DNA from: Alteromonadaceae bacterium Bs31
Lineage (GTDB): Bacteria; Pseudomonadota; Gammaproteobacteria; Pseudomonadales; Cellvibrionaceae
Assembly: GCA_900177435.1 (NCBI GenBank)
Contig: FXAI01000003.1
Location: 62,001 to 126,000, forward strand
Length of the DNA stretch: 64,000 bases
Reading direction: 5' to 3'
Positions 53,270 through 63,523 of this stretch are shown piece after piece; position 1 is the first letter of the stretch; every line of letters begins with the position of its first letter. The position numbers and the translations under genes are program-made. The notes beneath the pieces were generated by a model. That model searched no databases. It was not told where the DNA came from and saw only the letters and a program-made list of their open reading frames with translations.

Positions 53270-55839
53270 GGCTTTGGAAATGGTTTGGTAAGCAACAATA
53301 GTTTCGGCAGCAGAAGTAAGGCACCCAGCAAAGCAAAAAACATTGCCAAGCCCGTTAACAATCCGAAATAGATGGTAGGAATAAAAGCGGAGAGAACCAT
53401 AATAGCAAAGCCGAAAATAATAATCACAGAAGTGTAAAACATCGCTCTGCCAATTGAAGCATGAGCTCTGTGCATCGAAGCAATATAATCCCCATCAACT
53501 GCCAGCTCTCGATGGAAGCGATGCACATAGTGAATGGTGTTATCTACACCAATACCCACCGTAATAGCCGCAACAGTAATAGTCATCATATCCAGCGGCA
53601 AGCCAAAAATACCCATAAAACCGAGAATCGACATGGCCGCAACCACGGTGGGAATAATGGCCACCAAAGCAACGGGAAGCGAGCGGAACAAAATGACAAA
53701 CATAATAAATATGCCAAGCAATACCGTTCCAAGAGTGGCAATTTGCGAACTGAACAAACTTTGCAGCATATTGTTATAAAGCACAAGCAAGCCGGTAAAA
53801 TGTAACTGCTCAGGCTCTGCCCATTGGTTTTGTAAAACGTGAGTGCGAATACGTTCAACCAGCTCGGCACGTTTTAAACCAGGGTAGCCGTCATGTATCC
53901 TTAAGCTAATGCGGGTCTGTTTATTTTGCTGGTCAATATACGGCGCCACCAAAGCATCGTGCACGACTCTCGGAAGGTTTTTCTGCATGACAGCCAGCTC
54001 AAAATCATTGAGGCTGCCATTAATGTCGAGGCCAACTTTGTAGAGAATCGCTAGTGATTGAACCTTGCCAACTTCCGGCAGGCTTTCCAAGTAATCATGG
54101 ATTTTTTCAATTTGCCGCAACCCACCAACGGTCATCCAAAAGCTGGGATCATCCGCACCGTGCTCAGAAAAAGGATCAACCTCAGAGAAGGGGTCCGCCT
54201 CTGTTATAGGTTCAAGAGTTTCAAAAGGATCACTTTCATCGAAAGGACCGGCCTCAGCAAAGGGGTCGTCCTCGTCCGTGTACTGCTCGTCCCCCATACC
54301 CTCTGCAAGGTCCGAGTGCTGAATAATAATATCCAGCGAGGTCGTGCCGCCTAAATCCTGGTCGATAATCGACAAGCCCTGATAGATTTCGGTATTTTCG
54401 CGAAAATAATCAATAAAACGGTTTTCCACTTGCAAGCGCGCGATACCCCACGCACTGGCAACCGCAAGCGTGACACTTATCCACAACACCAAGTTGCCAC
54501 GTTTTTCCACGAAACGGGAAAAATACAGTGTTACCGGCTCGCCCGGTGTTTGTTTAGCTTTGTTATTGGAGCCCTGAGAATTTGGCTTGCTTGTCAATAT
54601 CATCAGTGCGGCAGGTAGCACAGTAAAAGCCAATATCAACGCAAGTAACAATCCCATACTCATCAGCCAGCCAAAATCGATAACCGGCCGAATATTGCTT
54701 ACGACCAAAGAGGCAAACGCTACCATGGAGGTCATTACGGTATACAGGCAGGGCAAGGCCATGACTTTTACTGTGGCTGAAACTAAAGCTTTTTGACTCC
54801 ACTCTGGGTGCTGATTCAGGAACTCCCGGTAACGCACCACTAAATGAATAATTATCGCCAGCGAAATAATTAACAAGAGCGCAACAAAATTGGACGAGAT
54901 GACGGTGAGACGCCAGTCTACCCAGCTGACATAGCCCAGCATCAATATCACCGCAGCAAGGCAGCAAACCATGGGTATAACAACAAACCGAAGGCTGCGG
55001 AATATTAGTGCCAATACGACTACCATGAATAACAGCACGGCAGAACCAAATACCACAAGATCGCTTTGTATAAAACGAATCATATCGGCGGTAATCATGG
55101 TGAGACCGCCAACATAAATTTGCGCACTGTTACGATAGCTGTCTAACACGGCGCGAATACTGGCCACACGGTGATGATTTAGATTGGCAGCTTCAGTGCT
55201 ATAGTCACGCAATGCCTCGCTCGCCTGCTGATACTCCGCCTGGCCCTGCGCATCCAGTTCACCCTTGGCTCGGGCAAGGCTTAAGCTATCTCGCTTTTTA
55301 ACCAGTTCGATGTATTTTTCATCCACAGCCAAATTCAGCTGCATCGCTGTCGTTTGGCCATCTGGCGCAAGGATAAGCTCTTTGTAGACTGGGCTGCTTA
55401 AGAACTCCTGCTTTGCCAAATGGTAGTCCACACCTGGAGTAAGCAGTGTACGAGGCTGCGCAACCATTTCGCTGATACTCTGCTTGGGGCTATACAGCAG
55501 GGGCACATCAAGGATGCTATTAATGCTCACCACACCCTCTATACGGGCAAGGTCGTCACGCAGGTTTTGAAGAGTATCGAGCGAAGACTGGGTAAACAGC
55601 GGCTCCATGGGCTTAAAGGTAATTACCAGAAAGTCGCCGCTGCTGTAGGCCTTGATGATATCTCGGTAATACTCGAGGTCTTTATCTCTTTCCAGCGTCA
55701 GCGAGTCTGAGGAGGCATCGAGCTTGAAATTTGGCAAGCCCATAGCGGCGACAGCCACTAACGCGGCCAGCAAGCTCAGCGTGAGCTTCGGAAAACGTGT
55801 GATAAAAGAGATATATCGATCAAAAACTCGACTGAACAT
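53236..55839 (-). CDS. MMPL/RND-superfamily exporter with acidic DPF-repeat insert
   Basis: 867 residues with the two-fold RND arrangement: one helix, a periplasmic loop (about 40-255), five to six helices (about 260-415), then one helix (about 447-467), a second loop (about 470-690) and another bundle (about 700-855). 'GVGVDNTIHYVHRF' near 760 and 'SLAIIIHLVVRYREF' near 326-340 are typical of the HpnN/MMPL-like lipid or sterol exporter group. The second loop carries an acidic insert at about 511-567 with six near-copies of '(D/G)PF'. No membrane-fusion or outer-membrane partner is adjacent. Cargo unknown. Confidence 0.9.
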   Translation of the reverse strand: MFSRVFDRYISFITRFPKLTLSLLAALVAVAAMGLPNFKLDASSDSLTLERDKDLEYYRDIIKAYSSGDFLVITFKPMEPLFTQSSLDTLQNLRDDLARIEGVVSINSILDVPLLYSPKQSISEMVAQPRTLLTPGVDYHLAKQEFLSSPVYKELILAPDGQTTAMQLNLAVDEKYIELVKKRDSLSLARAKGELDAQGQAEYQQASEALRDYSTEAANLNHHRVASIRAVLDSYRNSAQIYVGGLTMITADMIRFIQSDLVVFGSAVLLFMVVVLALIFRSLRFVVIPMVCCLAAVILMLGYVSWVDWRLTVISSNFVALLLIISLAIIIHLVVRYREFLNQHPEWSQKALVSATVKVMALPCLYTVMTSMVAFASLVVSNIRPVIDFGWLMSMGLLLALILAFTVLPAALMILTSKPNSQGSNNKAKQTPGEPVTLYFSRFVEKRGNLVLWISVTLAVASAWGIARLQVENRFIDYFRENTEIYQGLSIIDQDLGGTTSLDIIIQHSDLAEGMGDEQYTDEDDPFAEAGPFDESDPFETLEPITEADPFSEVDPFSEHGADDPSFWMTVGGLRQIEKIHDYLESLPEVGKVQSLAILYKVGLDINGSLNDFELAVMQKNLPRVVHDALVAPYIDQQNKQTRISLRIHDGYPGLKRAELVERIRTHVLQNQWAEPEQLHFTGLLVLYNNMLQSLFSSQIATLGTVLLGIFIMFVILFRSLPVALVAIIPTVVAAMSILGFMGIFGLPLDMMTITVAAITVGIGVDNTIHYVHRFHRELAVDGDYIASMHRAHASIGRAMFYTSVIIIFGFAIMVLSAFIPTIYFGLLTGLAMFFALLGALLLLPKLLLLTKPFPKPQSEVSVLAEA

Positions 55840-56063
55840 GGAGTAAGGAATTCGGCCCTGAAATATTCAACAATGCCCGGTACCATTGTTGTCCAGCCTT
55901 AATTGGCTGAGTGAAACGACAAAAAAGTAAATTTAGCAGCTTCCGGGTGAGTACACAGCCAAACTTTATGCTGTACGCCAAATATATTGTGTTACGGAAT
56001 GTTAACGAGCGCATTATACTCAAATCTATGTAACACGTTGAATTGCTCTCACATTCTGGGCTC

Positions 56064-56969
56064 ATGTTAAAAGTTCGCTATAAAAACAAACAAAAAGACC
56101 CCTTCTGGATTACTGAGCGTGTGTATTCCATTGGCTCTGCGGATGACAACAATTTATCGCTCACAGCCCCGTCCTTATCACCCCATCACGCAAAACTGGT
56201 TCGCGAACAGGACGCTTTCCTTCTAAGGGACTTGGGCAGCACTACGGGTACCTTCGTAAATGGCCAACGTATCACAAGCAAAGCTGTCTGCTGTGGCGAT
56301 GTTATCAGCCTGGGCAAGATAGAATTACAAATCGTCGACCCCTTGGAAGATACTGCAGACCTCCAAGAGGGCTACTGGTCTCTGATTGGTGACTCGAGCT
56401 GGCTGGCAGGGCAAGAGTTCCCTCTGCTGTTCAGTGAGGCAAACCGACTGTTATTGGGGCGAGGCAAGCATTGCAACATCGTTTTCCCTGGAACCCACCT
56501 TTCACGGGAGCATGCGGTTATATCCAAACAGGGCGATACAATTGCCATTGAAGATCTGAAATCAGCCAATGCGACATATGTTAATGACAAACGTGTTGAC
56601 ACAAGCCCCATCAAAGCGGGCGACAGGATTCGCCTGGATGTCTATAGCTTCCTTGTCTTCGGCCCCGGCATAGCCTTGCATAAATCGGCAACGCGCAAAG
56701 TACAGGCGCCGCCGCAGAGCTTATCCGGTGCTACAACAGCCCCGGCAACAAAGGAACAAGGCAAAACAGCAGTAAAAAAACCGGCAGGCAGCAGACAAAG
56801 GAAACAAAGCAAGCTGGCCGCTCGCGAAAAACCGGCCTATCGCGAAAAAGCAGTACTCCCTGTTCCGCGAGATCAGAACCTCAAACAAGGCAAGCTAACG
56901 AACTGGCTACTGGTATTACTCCTTGTGAGCATCCTGCTGAGTATTACCCTGCGGGTGCTCATTGCCTGA
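56064..56969 (+). CDS. Double FHA-domain membrane protein
   Basis: 301 residues. Two forkhead-associated phosphothreonine-binding domains (about 20-90 with '[10 protein letters not shown]'; about 115-185 with 'LGRGKHCNI' and 'LSREHA'), a Lys/Pro/Ala-rich linker (about 190-275) and one C-terminal transmembrane helix (about 278-300). ATG at 56064 is chosen over a TTG at 56043. No Ser/Thr kinase is nearby. The 3' end overlaps the convergent ubiX by 54 bp. Confidence 0.9.
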   Translation: MLKVRYKNKQKDPFWITERVYSIGSADDNNLSLTAPSLSPHHAKLVREQDAFLLRDLGSTTGTFVNGQRITSKAVCCGDVISLGKIELQIVDPLEDTADLQEGYWSLIGDSSWLAGQEFPLLFSEANRLLLGRGKHCNIVFPGTHLSREHAVISKQGDTIAIEDLKSANATYVNDKRVDTSPIKAGDRIRLDVYSFLVFGPGIALHKSATRKVQAPPQSLSGATTAPATKEQGKTAVKKPAGSRQRKQSKLAAREKPAYREKAVLPVPRDQNLKQGKLTNWLLVLLLVSILLSITLRVLIA

Positions 56970-57569
56970 CTCACCCCAGCGAGGCATTAAGCGCTGGGAC
57001 ATACCCAGCTGATCGAGAATTCTCGCCACAATAAAATCAACCAGATCACTGACACTTTTGGGCTGCTGATAAAATCCAGGGCTGGCCGGAAGTATCACAG
57101 CGCCCAAACGGGTGAGCGTGAGCATGTTCTTAAGGTGTATTTCCGAATACGGGGTTTCTCGTGGCACCAATATCAATGTTCGCCGCTCTTTCAAGGCAAC
57201 ATCAGCAGCCCGTTCAATTAAGTTATTACTTGAGCCATGGGCAATGGCAGACAGTGTTCCGCCACTGGCAGGGCAGATAACCAGCGGCATAGGTGAACTG
57301 GAGCCTGAGGCAACGGGTGCAAACCAATCGTCTCGCGCGAGCACGCTTAGCTGACCATCTTTAGCACCGAAGCGCGCCGCGAGGTAACGCTGCTGAGCCT
57401 CCGCATTCTGCTTTGGCAGCGCTAGCGCTGTCTCAGTTTCAATAACCACTTCCGCTGCCGAGGAAATCATCAGATAGACCCGCACCCGGGCAGCAAGCAG
57501 TAATTCCAGCAGGCGCAATCCGTATTGCGCACCAGAAGCGCCTGTTATCGCCAGCGCTACGTCATTCAT
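56916..57569 (-). CDS. ubiX: Flavin prenyltransferase UbiX
   Basis: Makes the prenylated FMN cofactor needed by UbiD decarboxylase in ubiquinone synthesis. '[17 protein letters not shown]' at the start, '[31 protein letters not shown]' region and '[17 protein letters not shown]' are family signatures. ATG at 57569 overlaps the mpl stop as ATGA; 217 residues. Confidence 0.96.
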   Translation of the reverse strand: MNDVALAITGASGAQYGLRLLELLLAARVRVYLMISSAAEVVIETETALALPKQNAEAQQRYLAARFGAKDGQLSVLARDDWFAPVASGSSSPMPLVICPASGGTLSAIAHGSSNNLIERAADVALKERRTLILVPRETPYSEIHLKNMLTLTRLGAVILPASPGFYQQPKSVSDLVDFIVARILDQLGMSQRLMPRWGESGNEHPQGNTQQDAHKE

Positions 57570-58939
57570 TCGGCCAGCTCCTGTAGCCTCTGCCATAGAC
57601 GCTGGTGTATGCCTTCAAATCCGCCATTGCTCATAATCACTATATGCACCTTACTCGATTCCTCCCCCACCTCACGACACACACTATCAATGATGCTCTC
57701 TGTGGAACTAAAACGCTCGGCAGAGGCCATGTTTGACAATGCATCCTCTAAAGACCACTGCAGCCCGGCCTCAAACCAGAAACTTCTGTCCGCTGCGGCG
57801 ATGGCCGCAGACAGCGCGGACTGATGAACACCTTGCTTCATAGTGTTGGAGCGAGGCTCTATAAGCGCAAAAATTCGTTCATCCCCAACCTTCGCTCTCA
57901 AGCCGTCGAGGGTTGTGGCAATAGCCGTTGGGTGATGAGCAAAGTCATCATAAACAAGTACTTTGGTGTTCTGCCCAACCAGCTCAAGCCTGCGCTTCAC
58001 CCCATTAAACTCACACAGTGCCTCACATGCCAGAGCAGGTAACACACCCACATGGCGCGCAGCCGCTATCGCACTGAGACCATTACTCACATTGTGAAGG
58101 CCACTTAAGGCCCAACTCACTTCGCCTACCGGGCTCTGGCCAAAATTGACGGTGTAGCTCGCGCCTGAGGGCGAGATATCGGACACGGTCCAATCCGCTC
58201 GCCCTGGCTTAGTGGCCATACTCTGGCTTTCACTCCAACAACCCTGCTCCAGCACTTGATCAATTTCCTTGCAGCCTTCGGGATAAATTACCAGGCCCTC
58301 CCCCGGTAAAATACGCAAGAGATGATGAAATTGTCTTTGAATAGCGGCTAAATCGGGAAAAATATCCGCGTGATCGTACTCAAGGTTATTAATCACCAGG
58401 GTGTTTGGCTGATAGTGCAGAAACTTGGAACGCTTATCAAAAAATGCCGTGTCGTATTCATCTGCCTCGATCACAAAAAAATCACTGCCGCCAAGAGAGG
58501 CAGACACAGAAAAATTGCTCGGCACCCCACCAATCAAATAACCGGGCGACATGCCCGCATAATCCAGAATCCATGCAAGCATGCTGGCGGTGGTGGTCTT
58601 GCCGTGGGTGCCCGCTACAGCCAGAGTCCAGCGTTGCTGCAAGATATGCTCACTCAGCCATTGGGGCCCGGAAATGTAGCGCAAACCCTTGTTTAATATG
58701 GCTTCCATCAAAGGGTTGCCGCGACTGATGACATTGCCCACCACATATTGATCCGCGTTCAAGGTGAGCTGTTCGGGGGAAAACCCTTCTATTAACTCGA
58801 TACCCGCCTTTTCCAGCTGATCACTCATTGGAGGGTAAACCGCCACATCACAGCCCGTAACCTTATGACCTGCAGCACGCGCAAGTTGTGCCAGAGACCC
58901 CATAAAGGTTCCACAAATTCCCAGGATATGTATATGCAT
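57566..58939 (-). CDS. mpl: UDP-MurNAc:L-Ala-gamma-D-Glu-meso-DAP ligase
   Basis: Murein recycling ligase that reattaches the released tripeptide to UDP-MurNAc. 457 residues; P-loop '[11 protein letters not shown]' at 110-120, '[16 protein letters not shown]' and 'GVKRRLE' mark Mpl rather than MurC. Coupled to ubiX by a 4-bp overlap, an arrangement seen in pseudomonads. Confidence 0.97.
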   Translation of the reverse strand: MHIHILGICGTFMGSLAQLARAAGHKVTGCDVAVYPPMSDQLEKAGIELIEGFSPEQLTLNADQYVVGNVISRGNPLMEAILNKGLRYISGPQWLSEHILQQRWTLAVAGTHGKTTTASMLAWILDYAGMSPGYLIGGVPSNFSVSASLGGSDFFVIEADEYDTAFFDKRSKFLHYQPNTLVINNLEYDHADIFPDLAAIQRQFHHLLRILPGEGLVIYPEGCKEIDQVLEQGCWSESQSMATKPGRADWTVSDISPSGASYTVNFGQSPVGEVSWALSGLHNVSNGLSAIAAARHVGVLPALACEALCEFNGVKRRLELVGQNTKVLVYDDFAHHPTAIATTLDGLRAKVGDERIFALIEPRSNTMKQGVHQSALSAAIAAADRSFWFEAGLQWSLEDALSNMASAERFSSTESIIDSVCREVGEESSKVHIVIMSNGGFEGIHQRLWQRLQELAE

Positions 58940-59197
58940 GGTAGTTTTATTAATCCAATCTACGTAGAGGGTTTTAATTCTAAGGCATCGCGTAAGTTAA
59001 TTCGCAAGAAAATATAAAGGTGTATAAGCAGTATATTTTCTTTGAACTAAAAATTATTAAACCCACATGAACTCGGTTTTTCATGCCATTTGTGCGTTTT
59101 TTAACCTGCCAACAGACTCAAAAAATCTAATTGTGTGACATTGGTCAAATATACTTCGGTATACCAATCACAAAAAACAATACTGAAGGATTTAACC

Positions 59198-59446
59198 ATG
59201 CATTTAAGAAATGGCGAAGCTCAGGATAAGGTCTGGTATCGCTCTGAGCGTTTTTTTTGCGTCGATGGCAGCTGGTTTTTTTCTACCCGTGAAGGTGTAG
59301 ATATCGGGCCCTATGCAAGCCGCCATTCAGCGAATAATGGTTTAATGCTCTACGTGCATTACATGCAGGCCTGCCCGGAGCAAGGTAGAGAATACGCGGG
59401 TAAAATCGCCAAGCAGGGCCTTTGGGCAACCACTTTTTGCCATTAA
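59198..59446 (+). CDS. Small DUF6316-type protein
   Basis: 82 residues. 'VWYRSERFFCVDGSWFFSTREGVDIGPY' region is the core of a small family (I believe DUF6316) common in pseudomonads and cellvibrios; function unknown. ATG at 59198 is preferred to the in-frame codon at 59135 because AAGGA lies 8 bp upstream and the conserved part begins there. It converges on the hybrid kinase with a 2-bp gap. Confidence 0.78.
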   Translation: MHLRNGEAQDKVWYRSERFFCVDGSWFFSTREGVDIGPYASRHSANNGLMLYVHYMQACPEQGREYAGKIAKQGLWATTFCH

Positions 59447-59448
59447 AG

Positions 59449-62331
59449 CTATGTGGCCTCATTCAGGTGACGCCTGACCTCGTTTAACAGTTTGTCCTGT
59501 TCAATAGGTTTTGTCACAAGTGCAGTAATGCCGCAGGCTTGAAGTTGCCCCTGCTCTATCGCAGAGGTATTGGCAGTCACAGCCACAATGGGAACAGTGC
59601 GATAGGAGTTGGTGGCACGCAAGCGACGCGCAACTTCACAACCTCCAAGATCCGGTAAATGAATGTCCAGTATAAGCATACTGTAGTGATACTGCATGAC
59701 CCGCTTGAGCGCTTCCCTCCCCGTTGAGGCGCAGTCATGAGCGATATCAGCATCGTCCAGTATCCAGTCCATTAGCTCCCGGTTATCTTTGGAATCTTCA
59801 ACAACGAGCACTCGGGGCTCCCTCTTGTCATCGGGAGTTTGCGCTTCAACCGCTGCAACCACCACGGCGGCTTGGCTGTTCTGCGTTAAACTCTTGTTTA
59901 ATGCATGAATGCGCAAAAGGCTATTTTTACAACGTCGACGCAAGGTATATAGCGCATTAAATAATTGGTCGAGGCTAGGCGCCTTTAATGCCAGCTCTTC
60001 TTGCGCATCATTTCCGAAAGTTAATTTCCTCTGTTGTTCCATTCCGTTGTAAAGCACCTGAGGTATTTTTCTAAGGTGCTCATCATTCAATAAAGAAATC
60101 ATTAAACGCTGACAATCAAGCTCCTGATTACCCAGGTTAATAACCACAAACCCCGGAAAGTAATTTTTCAGTTTGTCCAAGGCCATCTCCGAGCTGTCAC
60201 AAAAGCTGGCTTCCATTTGAAAGGATTCCAGCTCGTCGCTAAGGCTCACCATATGCGCATCATCCGCACCAACAATTAGAATCGAATCAATATTCTGGCG
60301 ACACACGCTAAATACCTGCTGCGCAAATTCCTCAGGGTCACAAGGCTTAGCCAGGTATCTATCGGCCCCTTCTGCCAGTATTGCTCTTTCAACCTCATCG
60401 TTTGAGCTCAAGGCAATTTTAGGTACATCCTTCATCAGCCTGTGGTTGAATAGCTCACGCAGAAATATGCTGCTGGCGTTAGCAGGCATCGCCGCATCAA
60501 AACAAATAACATCCGGCAAAACATCGTCGCATAATTTAATAGCTGCATTAAAATTTCGCTCTGCATAAACCTTAATACCGCTGTCCTTAAGTGCCATTTC
60601 GTAGAAACGCAGCATATCGACATCGTCATCCACTAAAACAACACACAAACCTTTTCTGTCCCACTGGCCACTTTCTATACGCTCCTCCAACTCCGCCACA
60701 GGAAAATAAACCCGAAACTCGCTACCAACACCGTATTCACTATCAAATTCAATGTAACCACCCAGCAGCTCAGTTAATTTTGCGCTAATCAACAGCCCCA
60801 AGCCTGTACCTTCAATCTCTTTCTGCTGCACTTCTTTTGCTCGCCCAAACTCAGTAAATAATTTCTCCTTCTCTGCTTCAGCAATACCAATTCCGGTATC
60901 TTTTACTGATATTTTCAAGGCGGGCCCCAACGAACTCTCTTTGTCCCGCTCAACACTAATAGTCACGGAACCGCGCTCGGTATACTTAATGGCGTTGGAA
61001 CACAAATTGAGCAATATTTGTTTCAATTTTACCTGGTCACTAACCATCACTATATTGCGAGCATAATTTATCAAGTTAATTTCCAGACGCTTCTCTTCTG
61101 CCAAAGGCTCTAGCTGGTGTTTAACTTCACTAACCAACTCACTGATAAAAAAATCACTCTTGTTAATGCTCATACGCCCAGCTTCTATCCTCGACAAATC
61201 GAGGATATCGTTTATTAGACCAAGCAAATGCGTACTGTTTCTAAATATTGCCTCTACCGCACGATAGCCCCGGGGGTTTCTTCCCTCACCGAAATCTTTT
61301 AATAAAATTCGACTAAAGCCAATAACCGAATTAAGGGGCGTTCTTAATTCGTGAGACATACTCGCCATAAATTCGGATTTGTATTTATTGATTTTCTCCA
61401 GATGCTTATTACTATCCATTAACTGCGATGTACGCGCTTCCAACTCCCTGTAGGTAGCATGCAGCTGCTCTGTTTTCGCTCGATCTTTATAGTAGGTGTT
61501 GTAATAGTCCAACAATAAGCCGATAGCAGGCACGAGATAGAAAACAACTTTGAGAAAATGGGCCGCGTTAAAATGGCTATCGAACAATGCGCCAGAACCG
61601 AACACCATATGTAATTCCAGCGCAATTGCTGGCACCACACTCAATATTAGCGAATCCGCGAAGATACTGGGAAAGCGTTTTTTAAACTTGGGAAAGATAA
61701 AAGCACCGGCAAATATATACACCACCAGTGGTATTACATCGAACGGACGCTTGACAAGGTCGTTGGGATATATGGATTTCGGCACACTATCACTACTGAT
61801 GCACCACTGAATCACCAGGTAGCCCAGCACAAAAAAAACCAAGCACAAACCCATGAATAACTTGGAGACGGATGCCCACTTGACTCGCCCGTGCAGCAAC
61901 AGCAGAGAAGATACGGCTATAAGAATAATGAAGGCGTTGAATGTACGTGCCGCAACCCAGCTAAATGGCACTAATATTTCGGAGTGGCTTACAGTATCCA
62001 GTAATCGCGCAGCCGTTATAGAGTGGAAGATATCCATTAAAGCGGCAAAAACGAGCGATAAACCGATTACAGGCGTAACCATATTACCCGTCAGTCTAAA
62101 ATGACTAAACGCGATTGCAGCGGTAAAAAAAGCACAAAGTATTGCGCACCACTCCATGAGCGTATGGAGCTGAGGGCCAAGCATGTAGAGGTAAAGATTG
62201 TTGATTCGATCGCTTTCAGGAAGGAGCTCCAGTTGCTGCATGGAGGGCAGCTCCCTGGAAAACCCGAGATCAAAGCCAAGCAGTTGGAGCAGCAGCGGCA
62301 ATAGGGTGATAGCTATCACCCCTGTGACCAT
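59449..62331 (-). CDS. MASE3 hybrid histidine kinase with three receiver domains
   Basis: About 960 residues. N-terminal MASE3-like membrane sensor (about 5-275, seven to eight helices), a coiled coil, HisKA with 'SMSHELRTPLNSV', HATPase_c with 'NLCSNAIKYTE', 'DTGIGIA' and 'GTGLGLLI', then three receivers. The first (about 560-680) keeps acceptor Asp in 'CFDAAMP'; the second (about 685-800) has Asn at the acceptor place ('VVINLG') and is probably a pseudo-receiver; the third (about 840-955) is complete ('VVEDSKDNRELM', 'LILDIHLPDLGG', 'VTKP'). The start is uncertain: ATG 62331 is taken, TTG 62358 is possible, and neither has a clear ribosome site. Confidence 0.9.
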   Translation of the reverse strand: MVTGVIAITLLPLLLQLLGFDLGFSRELPSMQQLELLPESDRINNLYLYMLGPQLHTLMEWCAILCAFFTAAIAFSHFRLTGNMVTPVIGLSLVFAALMDIFHSITAARLLDTVSHSEILVPFSWVAARTFNAFIILIAVSSLLLLHGRVKWASVSKLFMGLCLVFFVLGYLVIQWCISSDSVPKSIYPNDLVKRPFDVIPLVVYIFAGAFIFPKFKKRFPSIFADSLILSVVPAIALELHMVFGSGALFDSHFNAAHFLKVVFYLVPAIGLLLDYYNTYYKDRAKTEQLHATYRELEARTSQLMDSNKHLEKINKYKSEFMASMSHELRTPLNSVIGFSRILLKDFGEGRNPRGYRAVEAIFRNSTHLLGLINDILDLSRIEAGRMSINKSDFFISELVSEVKHQLEPLAEEKRLEINLINYARNIVMVSDQVKLKQILLNLCSNAIKYTERGSVTISVERDKESSLGPALKISVKDTGIGIAEAEKEKLFTEFGRAKEVQQKEIEGTGLGLLISAKLTELLGGYIEFDSEYGVGSEFRVYFPVAELEERIESGQWDRKGLCVVLVDDDVDMLRFYEMALKDSGIKVYAERNFNAAIKLCDDVLPDVICFDAAMPANASSIFLRELFNHRLMKDVPKIALSSNDEVERAILAEGADRYLAKPCDPEEFAQQVFSVCRQNIDSILIVGADDAHMVSLSDELESFQMEASFCDSSEMALDKLKNYFPGFVVINLGNQELDCQRLMISLLNDEHLRKIPQVLYNGMEQQRKLTFGNDAQEELALKAPSLDQLFNALYTLRRRCKNSLLRIHALNKSLTQNSQAAVVVAAVEAQTPDDKREPRVLVVEDSKDNRELMDWILDDADIAHDCASTGREALKRVMQYHYSMLILDIHLPDLGGCEVARRLRATNSYRTVPIVAVTANTSAIEQGQLQACGITALVTKPIEQDKLLNEVRRHLNEAT
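62304..62321. promoter_or_regulatory. Perfect 18-bp palindrome at the start of the hybrid kinase gene
   Basis: GGGTGATAG followed directly by CTATCACCC, 10 bp inside the chosen coding start on the minus strand. It could be an operator or just coding sequence; if the true start is further downstream it would sit in the leader. Confidence 0.3.
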
Positions 62332-62965
62332 GGGTCCAGGTATCGCGGGAGATATCAACGAAAGAGTATTATTTCGAATCTCGCAAGTCCTTTCTTATAC
62401 GATGAATGAGCTCCTGCATGCCCCCTAACACTTCCGCAAACAGCCCCATGTCATAGGGGGAAACGCATGCGCTCGACGTATAGCCGATCGCCCGCACCAC
62501 AGGCAGAGAGAAGTAAAACGCTGAAAACTAGAGAAGCCTTTACTCTGTTAAGAGCTGCATTAATATTTTCTCGACTATTCACACCAGCACAAGCTCTTCA
62601 GCCTAATTACTGCAAGCACTGTTCGCTTGCCGCATTTATTCCATATTGAGTTTAGCAGGCTATCAGCAATCAGCATCACAATTAACGCCTGTGCAAGCTA
62701 TATGCGTTTATGTAACCGGAGTAACTCGGGTAAAAACACCAAATGACGCCAATTGTTATTACTGGCGCTGTACCCTTGATATACGCGCGAATCTCGAATG
62801 GCACGCTCTCAAAGCAAACAGTTCACTTCCGAACGATTGTTCAACATTAATGCTATGTTACAATCGCGCCGCTTTCGGTTACGAATATTCCCAGAGAGCA
62901 AAGCCGAGAAATATTAAAATTAAAAAAAGAATATACTTAACACCACACAGCAGGACGAAACCATT
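62332..62965. other. Divergent intergenic region between hybrid kinase and ppa
   Basis: About 630 bp with no convincing gene: short open frames here have no ribosome sites and rare-looking composition. It should hold both divergent promoters. The only clear element is a ppa-directed promoter candidate at 62837-62864. Confidence 0.6.
62837..62864 (+). promoter_or_regulatory. Candidate sigma-70 promoter of ppa
   Basis: TTGTTC, a 16-bp spacer and TACAAT, about 100 bp upstream of the ppa start codon. This predicts a leader of roughly 95 bases. Confidence 0.45.
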
Positions 62966-63511
62966 ATGAGTCACCGTGTTCCAACAGGCGAAAACGCGCC
63001 AGATGAGATTAATGTAGTCATTGAAATACCCATGGGAGGTGAACCCGTAAAATATGAGGTGGACAAGATGTCCGGTGCGCTTTTTGTGGACCGTATATTG
63101 GGCACGGCTATGCATTACCCCTGTAATTACGGTTACATTCCTCACACTCTGAGTGATGACGGAGACCCTGCAGACGTACTGGTCTTTATGAATCGTCCTT
63201 TGCTGCCTGGCTCCGTTGTTTCTTGCCGCCCTCTCGGTATGTTAAAAATGACCGATGAAGCCGGAGAAGACGCGAAAATCCTCGCGGTTCCCGCCAGTGC
63301 TGTCACCAAATACTACGACGGCGTTGACTCAATAGAGCAGCTTCCACCAATCAAGGTTAAGCGTATTGCTCACTTCTTTGAGCACTACAAAGATCTAGAA
63401 GAAGGAAAGTGGGTAAAACTTGAAGGCTGGGCTGACGCTGCCGCCGCCAAACAAGAAATCATCAAAGCTATTGAGAAATACAAAGACGAACCCCACGCAC
63501 CTCGCTTCTAG
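62966..63511 (+). CDS. ppa: Inorganic pyrophosphatase (family I)
   Basis: Hydrolyses pyrophosphate to drive biosynthesis. 181 residues. The signature '[10 protein letters not shown]' provides Asp65, Asp67 and Asp70, matching the E. coli enzyme numbering; 'YPCNYGYIP' and '[13 protein letters not shown]' are also typical. Ends 12 bp before a convergent gene. Confidence 0.97.
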   Translation: MSHRVPTGENAPDEINVVIEIPMGGEPVKYEVDKMSGALFVDRILGTAMHYPCNYGYIPHTLSDDGDPADVLVFMNRPLLPGSVVSCRPLGMLKMTDEAGEDAKILAVPASAVTKYYDGVDSIEQLPPIKVKRIAHFFEHYKDLEEGKWVKLEGWADAAAAKQEIIKAIEKYKDEPHAPRF

Positions 63512-63523
63512 GTATAATTGGCT

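Noticed and set aside
62646-62969. Open frame of 107 codons upstream of ppa
   Set aside because: No ribosome site, no recognisable domain, and it runs through the candidate ppa promoter; composition looks non-coding.
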